A stretch of 64,000 nucleotides of DNA from Candidatus Competibacter denitrificans Run_A_D11 (GTDB lineage: Bacteria > Pseudomonadota > Gammaproteobacteria > Competibacterales > Competibacteraceae): positions 54,837 to 118,836 of the forward strand of contig NZ_CBTJ020000111.1 in the NCBI RefSeq assembly GCF_001051235.1. The letters run 5' to 3'. The position numbers were made by a program, and so were the translations under genes. Positions 34,314-42,938 of this stretch are shown in pieces. How positions within the stretch are numbered: the stretch's first letter is position 1; each line of letters begins with the position of its first letter. Below the pieces are notes generated by a model. That model saw only the letters and a list, made by a program, of their open reading frames with translations, was not told where the DNA came from and ran no database searches.

Positions 34314-34758
34314 GCTGCTGCATGATCTGATCCCAGCGCTGACGCGGTTGTCGCTGCCAGTATCTGGCATCCGACCGACAATCGAATTTTTGCTGGTAAA
34401 TCGCCAGGGCGGCCACGATTGTCGCCAGGCCTAGCGCCAACTCCGCCCGTGGAATGCCCGCGAACGGCAGCACCAGGAGCGACAAAAACACCAAGGCAAT
34501 GATCCAGCCCCAGGGAATGAATAGGAAATAACGGATATCGAACTGCCTGCCGTTGCGCTGAACAATGACGCGCATCGGCCAGTCATCCTGGGTGATATAA
34601 GCGCGCCGCCGTGCTTCCAGACGGGTTCCGTTCTCGGCGACAATAAAAAAATTGTTGACTAAGAGAGCGTTGCGGAATTTCTTGAGTTGAGCGTCGCCAC
34701 CTTGCACGGTCGCCTGCGTCATACGTCCCAAATGCTGGATCGTCGGTTCAATCGTCAT
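34285..34758 (-). CDS. Conserved hypothetical protein with two membrane helices
   Basis: A 157-residue protein. Residues 80-120 form two closely spaced hydrophobic helices (WGWIIALVFLSLLVLPFAG; ELALGLATIVAALAIYQ). Charged regions flank them on both sides. I do not recognise a family. It starts four bases after the oxidoreductase stop, so the two are probably co-transcribed. Its end overlaps the end of the dnr-type gene. Confidence 0.65.
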   Translation of the reverse strand: MTIEPTIQHLGRMTQATVQGGDAQLKKFRNALLVNNFFIVAENGTRLEARRRAYITQDDWPMRVIVQRNGRQFDIRYFLFIPWGWIIALVFLSLLVLPFAGIPRAELALGLATIVAALAIYQQKFDCRSDARYWQRQPRQRWDQIMQQLIREAFEPR

Positions 34759-34761
34759 CGT

Positions 34762-35742
34762 TCAGTCGCCCACCGTAATGACCACCTTGCCGGTGGATTT
34801 GCGGGAGACGACTTGATGCAACGCATCGACTGCTTCCTCCAGCGGATAAATCTCCGACACATAAGGCTGGATGGCGCCGGCTAAATACCAGTCCAGCAAA
34901 ATCCGAAAGCTTTCCGTCATCACTGTTGGATGACGTTCCGCGTAAGCGGGCCAGTTGAGGCCGATCACATCCACGTTCTTGACCAGCAAATGGTTGGCAG
35001 GAATTTGCGGCACCGTGCCACCGGCGAAGCCGATCACCAGTATCCGCCCCTCGAAAGCGATAGCACGCAAGGAAGCGTTGAACAACTCACCGCCGACCGG
35101 ATCGTAAATCACATCGGCACCGCGTTCTTCGGTCAGTTCCTTGATGCGCAAACGAATATCGTCATGGCTGGTGTTAATGAGATGATCGGCACCGTGCTGG
35201 CGGGCGATGTCCAGTTTTTCCGGGCTGCTGGCGGTGGCGATGACCGTCGCGCCCAGTTGCTTGCCGATGGCGACCGCCGTCAGGCCAACGCCGCCGGATG
35301 CGCCATGCACGACCAGCGTTTCCCCAGCTTGGAGCCGCGCCCGATGCCATAAGGCAATGTGGGACGTACCAAACACCACCGGAAACGCTGCGCCGTGCTG
35401 GTAAGGCATGGCTGGCGGGATGGCGACGCAACGATTGACATTGACAACAGCCTGCTCCGCGTAACCGCCGTGCAGAGTCAGTGCGATGACCCGATCACCC
35501 ACCGCAAACTCGGTGACGCCCTCGCCGAGTTCTAAAACGTCGCCAGCCACCTCAAAGCCGGGGCTGAAGGGCGGTTCTGGTTGGACTTGATATTGTCCGC
35601 GTGTGATCAGGCTATCGGCGAAGTTGACGCCGCAGGCCCGCACCCGTAGCCGTACTTGGCCGGCTGCCGGGCTTGGCTCTGGAATATCTTCCAACCGCAA
35701 GGCGGCCGGGCCGTTCAGTTCATGGCAAACGATGGCTTTCAT
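34762..35742 (-). CDS. Zinc-independent quinone oxidoreductase / enoyl reductase (MDR family)
   Basis: A 326-residue medium-chain reductase without the catalytic or structural zinc ligands of alcohol dehydrogenases. It has the NADPH-binding motif HGASGGVGLTAVAIGKQLGA and DPVGGELFNASLRAI, typical of NADPH:quinone reductase (Qor-like) proteins. The substrate is unknown. No link to denitrification is evident. Confidence 0.85.
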   Translation of the reverse strand: MKAIVCHELNGPAALRLEDIPEPSPAAGQVRLRVRACGVNFADSLITRGQYQVQPEPPFSPGFEVAGDVLELGEGVTEFAVGDRVIALTLHGGYAEQAVVNVNRCVAIPPAMPYQHGAAFPVVFGTSHIALWHRARLQAGETLVVHGASGGVGLTAVAIGKQLGATVIATASSPEKLDIARQHGADHLINTSHDDIRLRIKELTEERGADVIYDPVGGELFNASLRAIAFEGRILVIGFAGGTVPQIPANHLLVKNVDVIGLNWPAYAERHPTVMTESFRILLDWYLAGAIQPYVSEIYPLEEAVDALHQVVSRKSTGKVVITVGD

Positions 35743-36092
35743 CGAACATCAACTCTGGTTTGAAACATCCCATTTCTTTCATGCCGTTTCGCCCGGTCAT
35801 GGGCGTGGATCGAAACATTGAGCATTGTAGCTGAGGGTAGGTTAGGGCGGGAAATCGCAAGCTGGTTCGCCAATTTTTTGACTCGTATGACTGGTTACTG
35901 GCTTGTCCCTGCCTGATTTCGCTCATTAATTTCATTTAAGAGAATGATAAATATCGTAAATTTTTATTGTCTTTGAAATGGTACGTTTTTTGAAAAGCCT
36001 CGGTTATGAGACGGTGGTCGGTCCTCGAAAAGACCGAAGTATAGCTGCCGACATTGATAAACCATCCGCCACCCAGGGATTAACTCATCACC
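35743..36092. other. Upstream region of the corrinoid gene cluster
   Basis: This 350-base stretch holds no frame I can support. It is AT-rich around 35930-36000. A six-base stem TCGGTC/GACCGA (36018-36037) lies 56 bases before the next start, and TGGTACG-N5-TTGA (35979-35993) resembles a sigma-54 promoter except that GC at -12 is GA. I see no cobalamin riboswitch. Confidence 0.45.
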
Positions 36093-37703
36093 ATGGCGCT
36101 TTTGTCGGTCTACTCGACACGAGGAAACTATCGCTTTGAGGTTGCCGAGGGCCGTTCTGTGCGTGAGGCCCTTGATCTCACCGATGTGCGGGTGCGCGCC
36201 GCGTGTGGCGGGACCGGTGTGTGCGGTGCGTGCGTGATCCGTCTCATTGGTGGAGACGTTTCGTCGCCGACGCCCGCTGAGTATCTCAAGTTAGGCCCGG
36301 AACAGCGGACGGCCGGTCATCGGCTTGCCTGTCAGTTACGGATCAAGGGGGATGCCGCCATTCGGCTTGAACGGCCCGCACGCTTTTCACCGTGGAAAAG
36401 TATCCCACCCGAAAATCTCCAGCCGCTCGTCGGTTGTCATCCCGATGTGCAATCTCAGCCCTTGGGCGTCGCGGTCGATCTGGGTACTACTCATATCCGC
36501 ATCGCTGTCTTGGATCGTCAGCAAGGCCGATGTATCGCAACCCGTTACGGCCGTAACCCGCAAGGGGATTTCGGTGCTGATGTATTGAATCGGTTGGAAG
36601 CCGCGCGCGCGTGTCCCAAGCGGGCCGCGGAGCTGGCCAAGCTGGCACGCGGCGCCATCGTCCGCGCCGTGAGGGATATTCTGGCGCGTGATATCGGTGA
36701 GGTGACACCGATGCTGGCAGAGATCGGCCAGGTGTTGATCGTCGGCAATACCGCCATGCTCGCGCTGTTGACCGGTCACGGCAGCGACTTGTTACTTGAC
36801 CCCGCGAATTGGCAGCAATCCATCGATTGCCGCCCGCATGATCTGGCCGCATGGCGCGCTCATTGGCCGTTTCCGCACGCGGAGATTTTGCCGGTCCAGC
36901 CGATAGGCGGCTTCGTCGGCTCCGATCTGCTGGCCGACGTGCGGGCCACCGGCTTGAGCGACGGGCCGGGCGGGGCACTGCTGCTCGATATCGGCACCAA
37001 CACTGAGATTGCGTTGTGGGATGGCAAGATCTTGCACGTCACCTCGGTGGCCGGTGGGCCGGCGTTCGAAGGCACCGGCATCCGCCACGGAATGCCTGCC
37101 GAACCGGGGGCGATCTTTCGCATTCGGCAGGAAGCCGCAAGTTACCGCTGTGAAACCATCGCAGGTGAGCCAGCCAAGGGATTTTGTGGGTCAGGGTTGG
37201 TCGATGCGGTCGCTTTATTACTTGACCAGGGTGTGTTGAAACCTTCTGGGCGGTTCGCTGCGCCGGTGGCGACCGAAGGCTATCGGTTCGATCCGACAAA
37301 TGGGCGCAGCGCGATCACCAGTGCCGATATCGATGCGTTTCAGCGTGCCAAAGCGGCGACCGCCGCTGCCATGAACCAACTGCTGGCACAGGCTGGGATG
37401 GGGTGGGGGGAGGTGCATCGACTGTGTGTCTGCGGGGCGTTTGGCCGGACGCTGGACATTGAACACGCCCAGTCGGTTGGTCTGCTGCCGTCGCTGCCGC
37501 ATGGAGCCATCGAACTCCATGCCGATGCCGGTTTGGCCGGTTGTGAGCAGGCGTTACTTTCCCTCCAGGGTGCTGACTATTTCAATGAATTAATCGCAAA
37601 AACCCGGCTGGTCAACCTGTCGCGGGTCGCGGATTACGAAGATCGCTATATCGAACAGCTCCGCTTGCGGCCGATGGTTTCCGGGTCAACCGTGCTCTTA
37701 TAG
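36093..37703 (+). CDS. Reductive activator of corrinoid proteins (ASKHA ATPase with 2Fe-2S domain, RACo/RamA-like)
   Basis: A 536-residue protein. Residues 1-95 form a plant-type 2Fe-2S ferredoxin with cysteines 38, 44, 47 and 80. The rest is a DUF4445 ASKHA domain: GVAVDLGTTHIRIAVLD, VGNTAMLALL, LLLDIGTNTEIAL, GFCGSGLVDA. Proteins of this type reduce inactive Co(II) corrinoid proteins to Co(I) at the expense of ATP. The corrinoid protein and methyltransferase genes follow directly (19 bases). The binding site is weak (AGGGA about 13 bases upstream). Confidence 0.9.
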   Translation: MALLSVYSTRGNYRFEVAEGRSVREALDLTDVRVRAACGGTGVCGACVIRLIGGDVSSPTPAEYLKLGPEQRTAGHRLACQLRIKGDAAIRLERPARFSPWKSIPPENLQPLVGCHPDVQSQPLGVAVDLGTTHIRIAVLDRQQGRCIATRYGRNPQGDFGADVLNRLEAARACPKRAAELAKLARGAIVRAVRDILARDIGEVTPMLAEIGQVLIVGNTAMLALLTGHGSDLLLDPANWQQSIDCRPHDLAAWRAHWPFPHAEILPVQPIGGFVGSDLLADVRATGLSDGPGGALLLDIGTNTEIALWDGKILHVTSVAGGPAFEGTGIRHGMPAEPGAIFRIRQEAASYRCETIAGEPAKGFCGSGLVDAVALLLDQGVLKPSGRFAAPVATEGYRFDPTNGRSAITSADIDAFQRAKAATAAAMNQLLAQAGMGWGEVHRLCVCGAFGRTLDIEHAQSVGLLPSLPHGAIELHADAGLAGCEQALLSLQGADYFNELIAKTRLVNLSRVADYEDRYIEQLRLRPMVSGSTVLL

Positions 37704-37722
37704 AAGCAATTAAGGATTTATC

Positions 37723-38409
37723 ATGCTGAATTCATTTATTAAAGCTTACAACGAAGCGGTATTCGAAACCGATAAGGACGCGGCTTTTAGCGCAGTAAAC
37801 GCCGCACTGACGGCCGGAATCAAGGCGGAGGATGTCGTCTTCAAAATCGTCATTCCAGCCGTTGAAGAGATGATGTCGAACATCAGTCAAGACCCGGACG
37901 CCAATTTAGCCCAGCATTTCATGACCGCGCAAATTGCGGCGGAAGTGACCGAGAAGATGCTGGAGAAATTCGACCATCCGCCGGACATCATCGGTCGGGT
38001 GGTCATCGGCACCGCGTATGGCGACCTGCATTCGCTCGGCAAGCGGATCGTCATGGGTTGCCTAAAAGCGCTGATGGTCGAAGCCACCGATCTGGGCGCC
38101 AATGTGTCGGCGGAACGCTTCGTCGACGAAGCCATTGCCCGCGATGCCCAGGTGATCGCGGTATCCGCCATGATGGTGCATACCGCCATCGGCGACAACG
38201 GAGCACGCAAGGTGCGCCGGATTCTCAAGGAACGCGGCCTTGAAGAGCGCATAAAGCTGATTGTCGGTGGAGCACCTTACCGCTATGACGCCGAACTTTT
38301 CCAGACGGTCGGCGCCGATGCCTGGGCACCGGATGGCGTCAATGCCGCGCGCACGATCATTCATCTTATCGAACAGGTAAAACACCATGAAGCCGTTGCA
38401 GATCTTTGA
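37723..38409 (+). CDS. Corrinoid (cobalamin-binding) methyl carrier protein
   Basis: A 228-residue protein with an N-terminal four-helix cap (about 5-88) and a Rossmann-like B12 domain. The base-off/His-on motif is DLHSLG (D101, H103, G106), followed by GANV and VGGAP. It accepts a methyl group on cobalt from a donor and passes it to an acceptor. AAGGA precedes the ATG by about seven bases. It overlaps the methyltransferase gene by 23 bases. No substrate-specific MtaB/MttB partner is present in the window. Confidence 0.92.
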   Translation: MLNSFIKAYNEAVFETDKDAAFSAVNAALTAGIKAEDVVFKIVIPAVEEMMSNISQDPDANLAQHFMTAQIAAEVTEKMLEKFDHPPDIIGRVVIGTAYGDLHSLGKRIVMGCLKALMVEATDLGANVSAERFVDEAIARDAQVIAVSAMMVHTAIGDNGARKVRRILKERGLEERIKLIVGGAPYRYDAELFQTVGADAWAPDGVNAARTIIHLIEQVKHHEAVADL

Positions 38410-39415
38410 AGCCGCCCTCAACGGCACACCGGCGCCGCGTATTCCGATTTTTTGCAACCTCTTCGATCAGGGTGCGCGTGAGTTGGGTATGAGCCAAAAG
38501 AAGTATTACGCCAAGGGCGAACATGTCGCGGTTGGCCAACTGAAACTGCGGGCGCGCTACGGCTATGACAATGTTTGGAGTTTGTTCTACGTCGGTCGGG
38601 AAGCGGAGCTGCTCGGCTGCCGGGAAATCCTCTACACCGAAGATGGCCCGCCCAATGTGGCCGATTTCCCGATCACCTCTTACGACGACATCGCCAAGTT
38701 TGAAATCCCCGCTGATATCACCGCGCATCCGCTGTGGGCGGAAACCGCTCAATGCCTGAAAATCCTCCGACAAGAAGTGGGTGCGACGCATCCGATTTGC
38801 GCCTATATCACCGCATCGACCACATTGCCCGCGATGTTGATGGGCATGGACAAATGGTTGGAGCTGCTCTTGGCTGGACCGGTGGATGTGCGCGATGAGT
38901 TATTGCGCAAATGCAGCCTGTTCGTGCAGCAGCAGATCGCCGCCTATCGGGCAGCCGGCGCCAACGTCCTGGTTTATTCGACACCTTTTGGCACGACTGC
39001 ATTTCTCGACCGCAAACGCTTTAACGCGATTGCACTGCCGTGGATGAAAACCGATCTGGCACCGGGCGGTGTCAGTAACATCGTCTATCTGTGCGGGATG
39101 GCGCCTTTCAATAACGTCATCACCCAAGTCATGAATGAATTGGCAATCCCCGTTTATTACATCAGCCCGATGGCCGATCTCGCCGAGGCTAAAGCCCTGA
39201 TCGGTGAGCGGGCGCTCACTTGTGGGGTAATTGACGATATCAAAATGATCCGCTGGCGGCCCGATCAGGTTCGGGCCGAAGTGCGGCGCCTGTGCGAGAT
39301 CGGGATGGCCGGGCAGCATTTTTTGTTCGGCACGGCCCTGATGCCCCTGGTCGTGCCGGAGGCAGCGATTCGGGCGATGCTGGACGCCGCTTTCGAGCAC
39401 GGGACCTATCGATGA
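38387..39415 (+). CDS. URO-D-type corrinoid methyltransferase (MtaA/CmuA-like)
   Basis: A 342-residue TIM-barrel protein of the uroporphyrinogen decarboxylase superfamily, the group that includes MtaA, MtbA and CmuA. The active-site HxC...C zinc motif of MtaA is not evident in the usual form; cysteines occur in IVYLCGMAPF and ALTCGVIDD, with IKMIRW near the end. It could load or unload the methyl group of the preceding corrinoid protein. The substrate is unknown. It overlaps genes on both sides, so translation is coupled. Confidence 0.85.
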   Translation: MKPLQIFEAALNGTPAPRIPIFCNLFDQGARELGMSQKKYYAKGEHVAVGQLKLRARYGYDNVWSLFYVGREAELLGCREILYTEDGPPNVADFPITSYDDIAKFEIPADITAHPLWAETAQCLKILRQEVGATHPICAYITASTTLPAMLMGMDKWLELLLAGPVDVRDELLRKCSLFVQQQIAAYRAAGANVLVYSTPFGTTAFLDRKRFNAIALPWMKTDLAPGGVSNIVYLCGMAPFNNVITQVMNELAIPVYYISPMADLAEAKALIGERALTCGVIDDIKMIRWRPDQVRAEVRRLCEIGMAGQHFLFGTALMPLVVPEAAIRAMLDAAFEHGTYR

Positions 39416-40071
39416 AAACCGGCGATAACAGACCTATAACGGTCGCGGCTCAGCCGAGGCAGCCCCTGGTCATGGTGGGTTGCGGTATTCTCCATAAGGA
39501 AGTGAATTATCTGATCGAGCAAAACGGTTGGTTTGTTGAAACCCAATTTCTCGATTCGGCCCTGCACAATTACTTGAACAAACTCTCGGAACGGTTACAT
39601 GAGGCGTTGGTCGCCAACAGGGAACAGGGCCGTGAAACCGTGGTGTTTTACGGCTGCTGCCATCCGCGCATGGAGGCTATTCTCAAGCATCATCATACCC
39701 TGCGGACTCGAGGCCAGAACTGCATCGCCATGCTGCTGGGCTACGAGCGGTTCATGGCGGCGCTCGAACAAGGTGCGTATTTTCTGCTGGAGGATTGGGC
39801 GCTGACCTGGGAGCCGATGATCACCCAGTGTTTTGGACATAACCTGAGTGTGGTGCGCGAAATCTTTCATACCAGTCATAAGTCGATGATCGCTATCCGC
39901 ACGCCGTGCTCCGGGGATTTTACTGCCGCCGCCAGGGCCGCCGCCGCTTTTGTCGATCTGCCGCTGATTTGGATGGATGTGGACCTCTCTCACCTTGAAG
40001 CGGTGTTGGCCAGCGCGATCTTCCTCAAACAGAACCCGGCGGAGCGGTGCCGTGAATGCGACTCCTACTGA
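39412..40071 (+). CDS. DUF1638 domain protein
   Basis: A 219-residue protein of the uncharacterised DUF1638 family, which is often found with corrinoid methyltransferases in archaea and bacteria. Conserved Cys/His segments are visible: VMVGCGILHKEVNYLI, VVFYGCCHPRME and RTPCSGDF. They suggest a metal-binding site. The start at 39412 overlaps the methyltransferase stop as ATGA. The next gene begins inside its last seven codons. Its function is unknown; a role in corrinoid-dependent methyl transfer or acceptor handling is inferred. Confidence 0.8.
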   Translation: MKTGDNRPITVAAQPRQPLVMVGCGILHKEVNYLIEQNGWFVETQFLDSALHNYLNKLSERLHEALVANREQGRETVVFYGCCHPRMEAILKHHHTLRTRGQNCIAMLLGYERFMAALEQGAYFLLEDWALTWEPMITQCFGHNLSVVREIFHTSHKSMIAIRTPCSGDFTAAARAAAAFVDLPLIWMDVDLSHLEAVLASAIFLKQNPAERCRECDSY

Positions 40072-41860
40072 GCTTGTCAACCTGCAAACGGAGCGTTTGC
40101 AAAGTCGGGTGCGGCATCTTGCCGAGGAGAAAGCCTATCTGCAATTGATCATGCGCCTGATTGAGCAGCTCAATCCGCGTCCCGGCCTGCCGGATATGAT
40201 CAGGAACATGCTTCACAGCATCATGGAAGCGCTTGGCGGTACCGACATCAAACTCTGGTACTGGATTGAGCACGAGGTGCGTCACGCCAGTTTTCTTGGC
40301 GAAAGCGGCTTCGTGGCGGAAATCAATGACCCACTGGCCGTTCAGGTGGTTAGCCAGCGGGTTTTCATTGAGCGGCGCGGTACTCCCGGTCAGACGTTGC
40401 TGCGTGATGGCGGGACGCCGGATTCCTGGACCTGGTGCTTTCCGTTGCTGGTCGAGCCGGATTTGATCGGTGTTATTAAGCTGGAAAATATTTATCTCAG
40501 CAGCCGACCATTGCGCAATTATTTGCCGATTTTTTTCAGTCATGCCGCTCTACTGCTGAGCAATGAAATTCGCAATTACCTGCGTCAGCGGGCGCAAGCC
40601 GCCTTACGGGAAAAAACCGAGGAACTCAACAATTATTTCAACGGCGCGCTTGATCTGTTTTGTATCGCGGATACCGATGGGTATTTCCACAAGCTAAACC
40701 CTGCCTGGGAAGAAATACTGGGTTATCAGGTCGCTGATTTGGAGGGTAAACGGTTCCTTGATTTGGTCCACCCGGAAGACCTGGCCGCGACACTGGGTAC
40801 CCTGGCAACGCTAGCGGCTCAGCAGCCCGTGTTGAATTTCGTCAATCGATATCGCCACCGCAACGGCGCGTGGCGTTGGATTGAATGGCGTTCGCAAGCC
40901 AAAGGGCCGCTGATCTTTGCCGCCGCGCGCGATATCACCGAAAAAAAATTCGCCGAAGACGCGCTGCGCCTTGCCGCGAGCGTGTTTGCCAACAGCCAGG
41001 AAGGGATTGTCATTACCGATAACACCAACCGGATTCTCGACGTTAACGCCGCATTCTGTCGGATTACCGGCTATGCCCGCGAGGAAGCGCTTGGCCGTAA
41101 TCCCAAACTGCTTGGCTCTGGTCGCCAGGATGCGGCGTTCTACGAGACGATGTGGCACGCCATACGCGAGAAGGGCGCCTGGCGCGGGGAAATCTGGGAT
41201 CGGCGCAAATCAGGCGAAATCTATCCAGAAATGCTGTCCATCGCGGCGGTGCCGAATGAGAAGGGCACTATAGAACATTACGTCGGCACATTCTTCGACA
41301 TCAGCCACATCAAGGCGCACGAGGCCGAACTGGAGCGGATCGCCCATTACGATACCCTCACCGGCCTGCCCAATCGCCGCTTATTGGCCGACCGATTACA
41401 GCAGCAATTGGCTCATGCACGCCGCAGCGGCCACTCGCTGGCGATCTGCTATCTGGATCTGGACGGCTTCAAACCGGTCAATGATCGGCTGGGTCATGAA
41501 GCCGGTGATCAGTTGCTGATTGAAATCGGCCAGCGGCTGAAAAGCGCCTTACGGGTCGGTGATACGGTAGCCCGGCTTGGCGGGGATGAGTTTGTTTTGC
41601 TGTTGTGTGATCTGGCGCTGGAGGAGGAGTGCGTGCCCGTGCTGGAGCGGGTGTTGGCCGCCATCGCCATGCCGCTCTACCTGCAAGGGCAACAGGTGGC
41701 GGTATCCGCTAGTATCGGTGTCACCCTGTTTCCGCGTGATGATGCCAATCCAGATTTCCTGATGCGCCATGCCGATCACGCGATGTACCAGGCCAAGGGA
41801 GCCGGCAAGGGTCGGTTTCATCTGTTTGGCCCCACCGACAGCGAACCGGCAGAGAGCTAA
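40052..41860 (+). CDS. GAF-like/PAS-PAS-GGDEF diguanylate cyclase
   Basis: A 602-residue sensor. After a coiled N-terminus comes a GAF-like region (about 30-180), two PAS domains (about 195-310 and 320-435), and a GGDEF domain with GGDEF at 510-514 and the inhibitory I-site RVGD just before it. It should make c-di-GMP. The start is a GTG with GGAG seven bases upstream, and it overlaps the DUF1638 gene by 20 bases. It lacks membrane helices, so the signal is cytoplasmic. Its place as the last gene of the corrinoid run is unusual. Confidence 0.88.
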   Translation: MNATPTELVNLQTERLQSRVRHLAEEKAYLQLIMRLIEQLNPRPGLPDMIRNMLHSIMEALGGTDIKLWYWIEHEVRHASFLGESGFVAEINDPLAVQVVSQRVFIERRGTPGQTLLRDGGTPDSWTWCFPLLVEPDLIGVIKLENIYLSSRPLRNYLPIFFSHAALLLSNEIRNYLRQRAQAALREKTEELNNYFNGALDLFCIADTDGYFHKLNPAWEEILGYQVADLEGKRFLDLVHPEDLAATLGTLATLAAQQPVLNFVNRYRHRNGAWRWIEWRSQAKGPLIFAAARDITEKKFAEDALRLAASVFANSQEGIVITDNTNRILDVNAAFCRITGYAREEALGRNPKLLGSGRQDAAFYETMWHAIREKGAWRGEIWDRRKSGEIYPEMLSIAAVPNEKGTIEHYVGTFFDISHIKAHEAELERIAHYDTLTGLPNRRLLADRLQQQLAHARRSGHSLAICYLDLDGFKPVNDRLGHEAGDQLLIEIGQRLKSALRVGDTVARLGGDEFVLLLCDLALEEECVPVLERVLAAIAMPLYLQGQQVAVSASIGVTLFPRDDANPDFLMRHADHAMYQAKGAGKGRFHLFGPTDSEPAES

Positions 41861-41892
41861 CTCACCAGTCGTTATCGGTTGCCGGGGAGCGC

Positions 41893-41927
41893 GGCACCGA
41901 CGTCTTCGCATAGCAGACGTCGGTACC
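41893..41927. terminator. Hairpin between convergent diguanylate cyclase and folE2 genes
   Basis: GGCACCGACGTC (41893-41904) pairs with GACGTCGGTACC (41916-41927) at 11 of 12 positions. It lies in the 77-base convergent gap and could end both transcripts. No T tract is present on either side. Confidence 0.55.
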
Positions 41928-41937
41928 GAGGGAGACG

Positions 41938-42795
41938 CTAGATTCGCACGGGAGCCGTCGCTGCTGGATTCTGCGCTTCCTTATCGTGCTCGATTAGGGC
42001 ATACGCGGAGTGGTTGTGAATGGATTCGAAATTTTCCGATTCCACCGAGTAAGCCGCCACCCGTTCATCTTCATTCAGCTTGGCGGCGACATCGCGCACC
42101 ATGTCCTCGACAAATTTTGGGTTCTCGTAGGCGTGTTCGGTGACGTATTTCTCGTCCGGTCGCTTGAGCAGGCCGTAAAGCTGGCAAGAGGCTTCATTCT
42201 CAGCCAGATCAATCAGATCTTCGATCCAGATAAAGCCGCGCGTGCGCACGGTCAGGGTGACGTGGGAGCGTTGGTTATGCGCGCCGTACTTGGAGATTTT
42301 CTTCGAGCAAGGGCACAGGCTGGTGACCGGAACCACCACTTTCAGGTTCATCGCCGGCTTGCCGTCACGGATTTCCCCGATGAAAGTGACCTCGTAATCC
42401 ATCAAGCTCTCAACGCCCGAAACAGGGGCCGCTTTGCTGATGAAGTAGGTGAAGGTCATTTCGATATGACCGGCTTCAGCTTCCAGGCGGCCGGTCATTT
42501 CAGACAGCATGTCCTGGAAAGAATCCACCGAAATTTCGCGGCCGGGAATATTAAGGATCTCCACGAAGCGCGACATGTGCGTGCCCTTGAAATTGTGGGG
42601 CAGATTAACGTACATGTTGAAGGTGGCGATGGTGTGCTGCTCGCCGCCGTTGCGGTCGCGGACTTTAACCGGGTGGCGAATCTCCTTGATGCCCACCTTG
42701 TTGATCGCCAATTGGCGAGTGTCGGCGCTGTTCTGTACATCGGGAATATGAACCACCGAGCACAGAGCGGCGGAATTCATTGTTGATGGTTTCAT
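41938..42795 (-). CDS. folE2: GTP cyclohydrolase FolE2
   Basis: A 285-residue type IB GTP cyclohydrolase: LCPCSKKISKYGAHNQRS holds the active-site cysteine and the metal-site region, and CQLYGLLKRPDEKYVTEHAYENPKFVED supplies further conserved residues. It makes dihydroneopterin triphosphate for folate or queuosine. FolE2 works with metals other than zinc and is often expressed under zinc shortage; a palindrome upstream (42920) could be relevant. Confidence 0.93.
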   Translation of the reverse strand: MKPSTMNSAALCSVVHIPDVQNSADTRQLAINKVGIKEIRHPVKVRDRNGGEQHTIATFNMYVNLPHNFKGTHMSRFVEILNIPGREISVDSFQDMLSEMTGRLEAEAGHIEMTFTYFISKAAPVSGVESLMDYEVTFIGEIRDGKPAMNLKVVVPVTSLCPCSKKISKYGAHNQRSHVTLTVRTRGFIWIEDLIDLAENEASCQLYGLLKRPDEKYVTEHAYENPKFVEDMVRDVAAKLNEDERVAAYSVESENFESIHNHSAYALIEHDKEAQNPAATAPVRI

Positions 42796-42919
42796 GCAAT
42801 CCTCTCAGCAGCGCGCGGGGCGCGCCTTTGCTCAAGATCGGTTTCTTCACGCCGTTCCAGGCAGGCGCGACTCGTTCAAATCCACGGTTGGGATCAGTGA
42901 TTGGACCGCTAATTCCCGA

Positions 42920-42938
42920 TAATATCACTCGGATATTA
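42920..42938. promoter_or_regulatory. Palindrome TAATATC-N5-GATATTA upstream of folE2
   Basis: A perfect seven-base inverted repeat with a five-base spacer. It covers the dxs stop codon and lies 125 bases upstream of the folE2 start. AT-rich palindromes of this kind can bind dimeric regulators such as Zur, but the match to a Zur consensus is only loose. Confidence 0.3.

Noticed and set aside
35979..35993. A sigma-54 promoter before the corrinoid cluster
   Set aside because: GG-N10-GA lacks the near-invariant GC at -12, and no sigma-54 activator gene is nearby; kept only as a remark.
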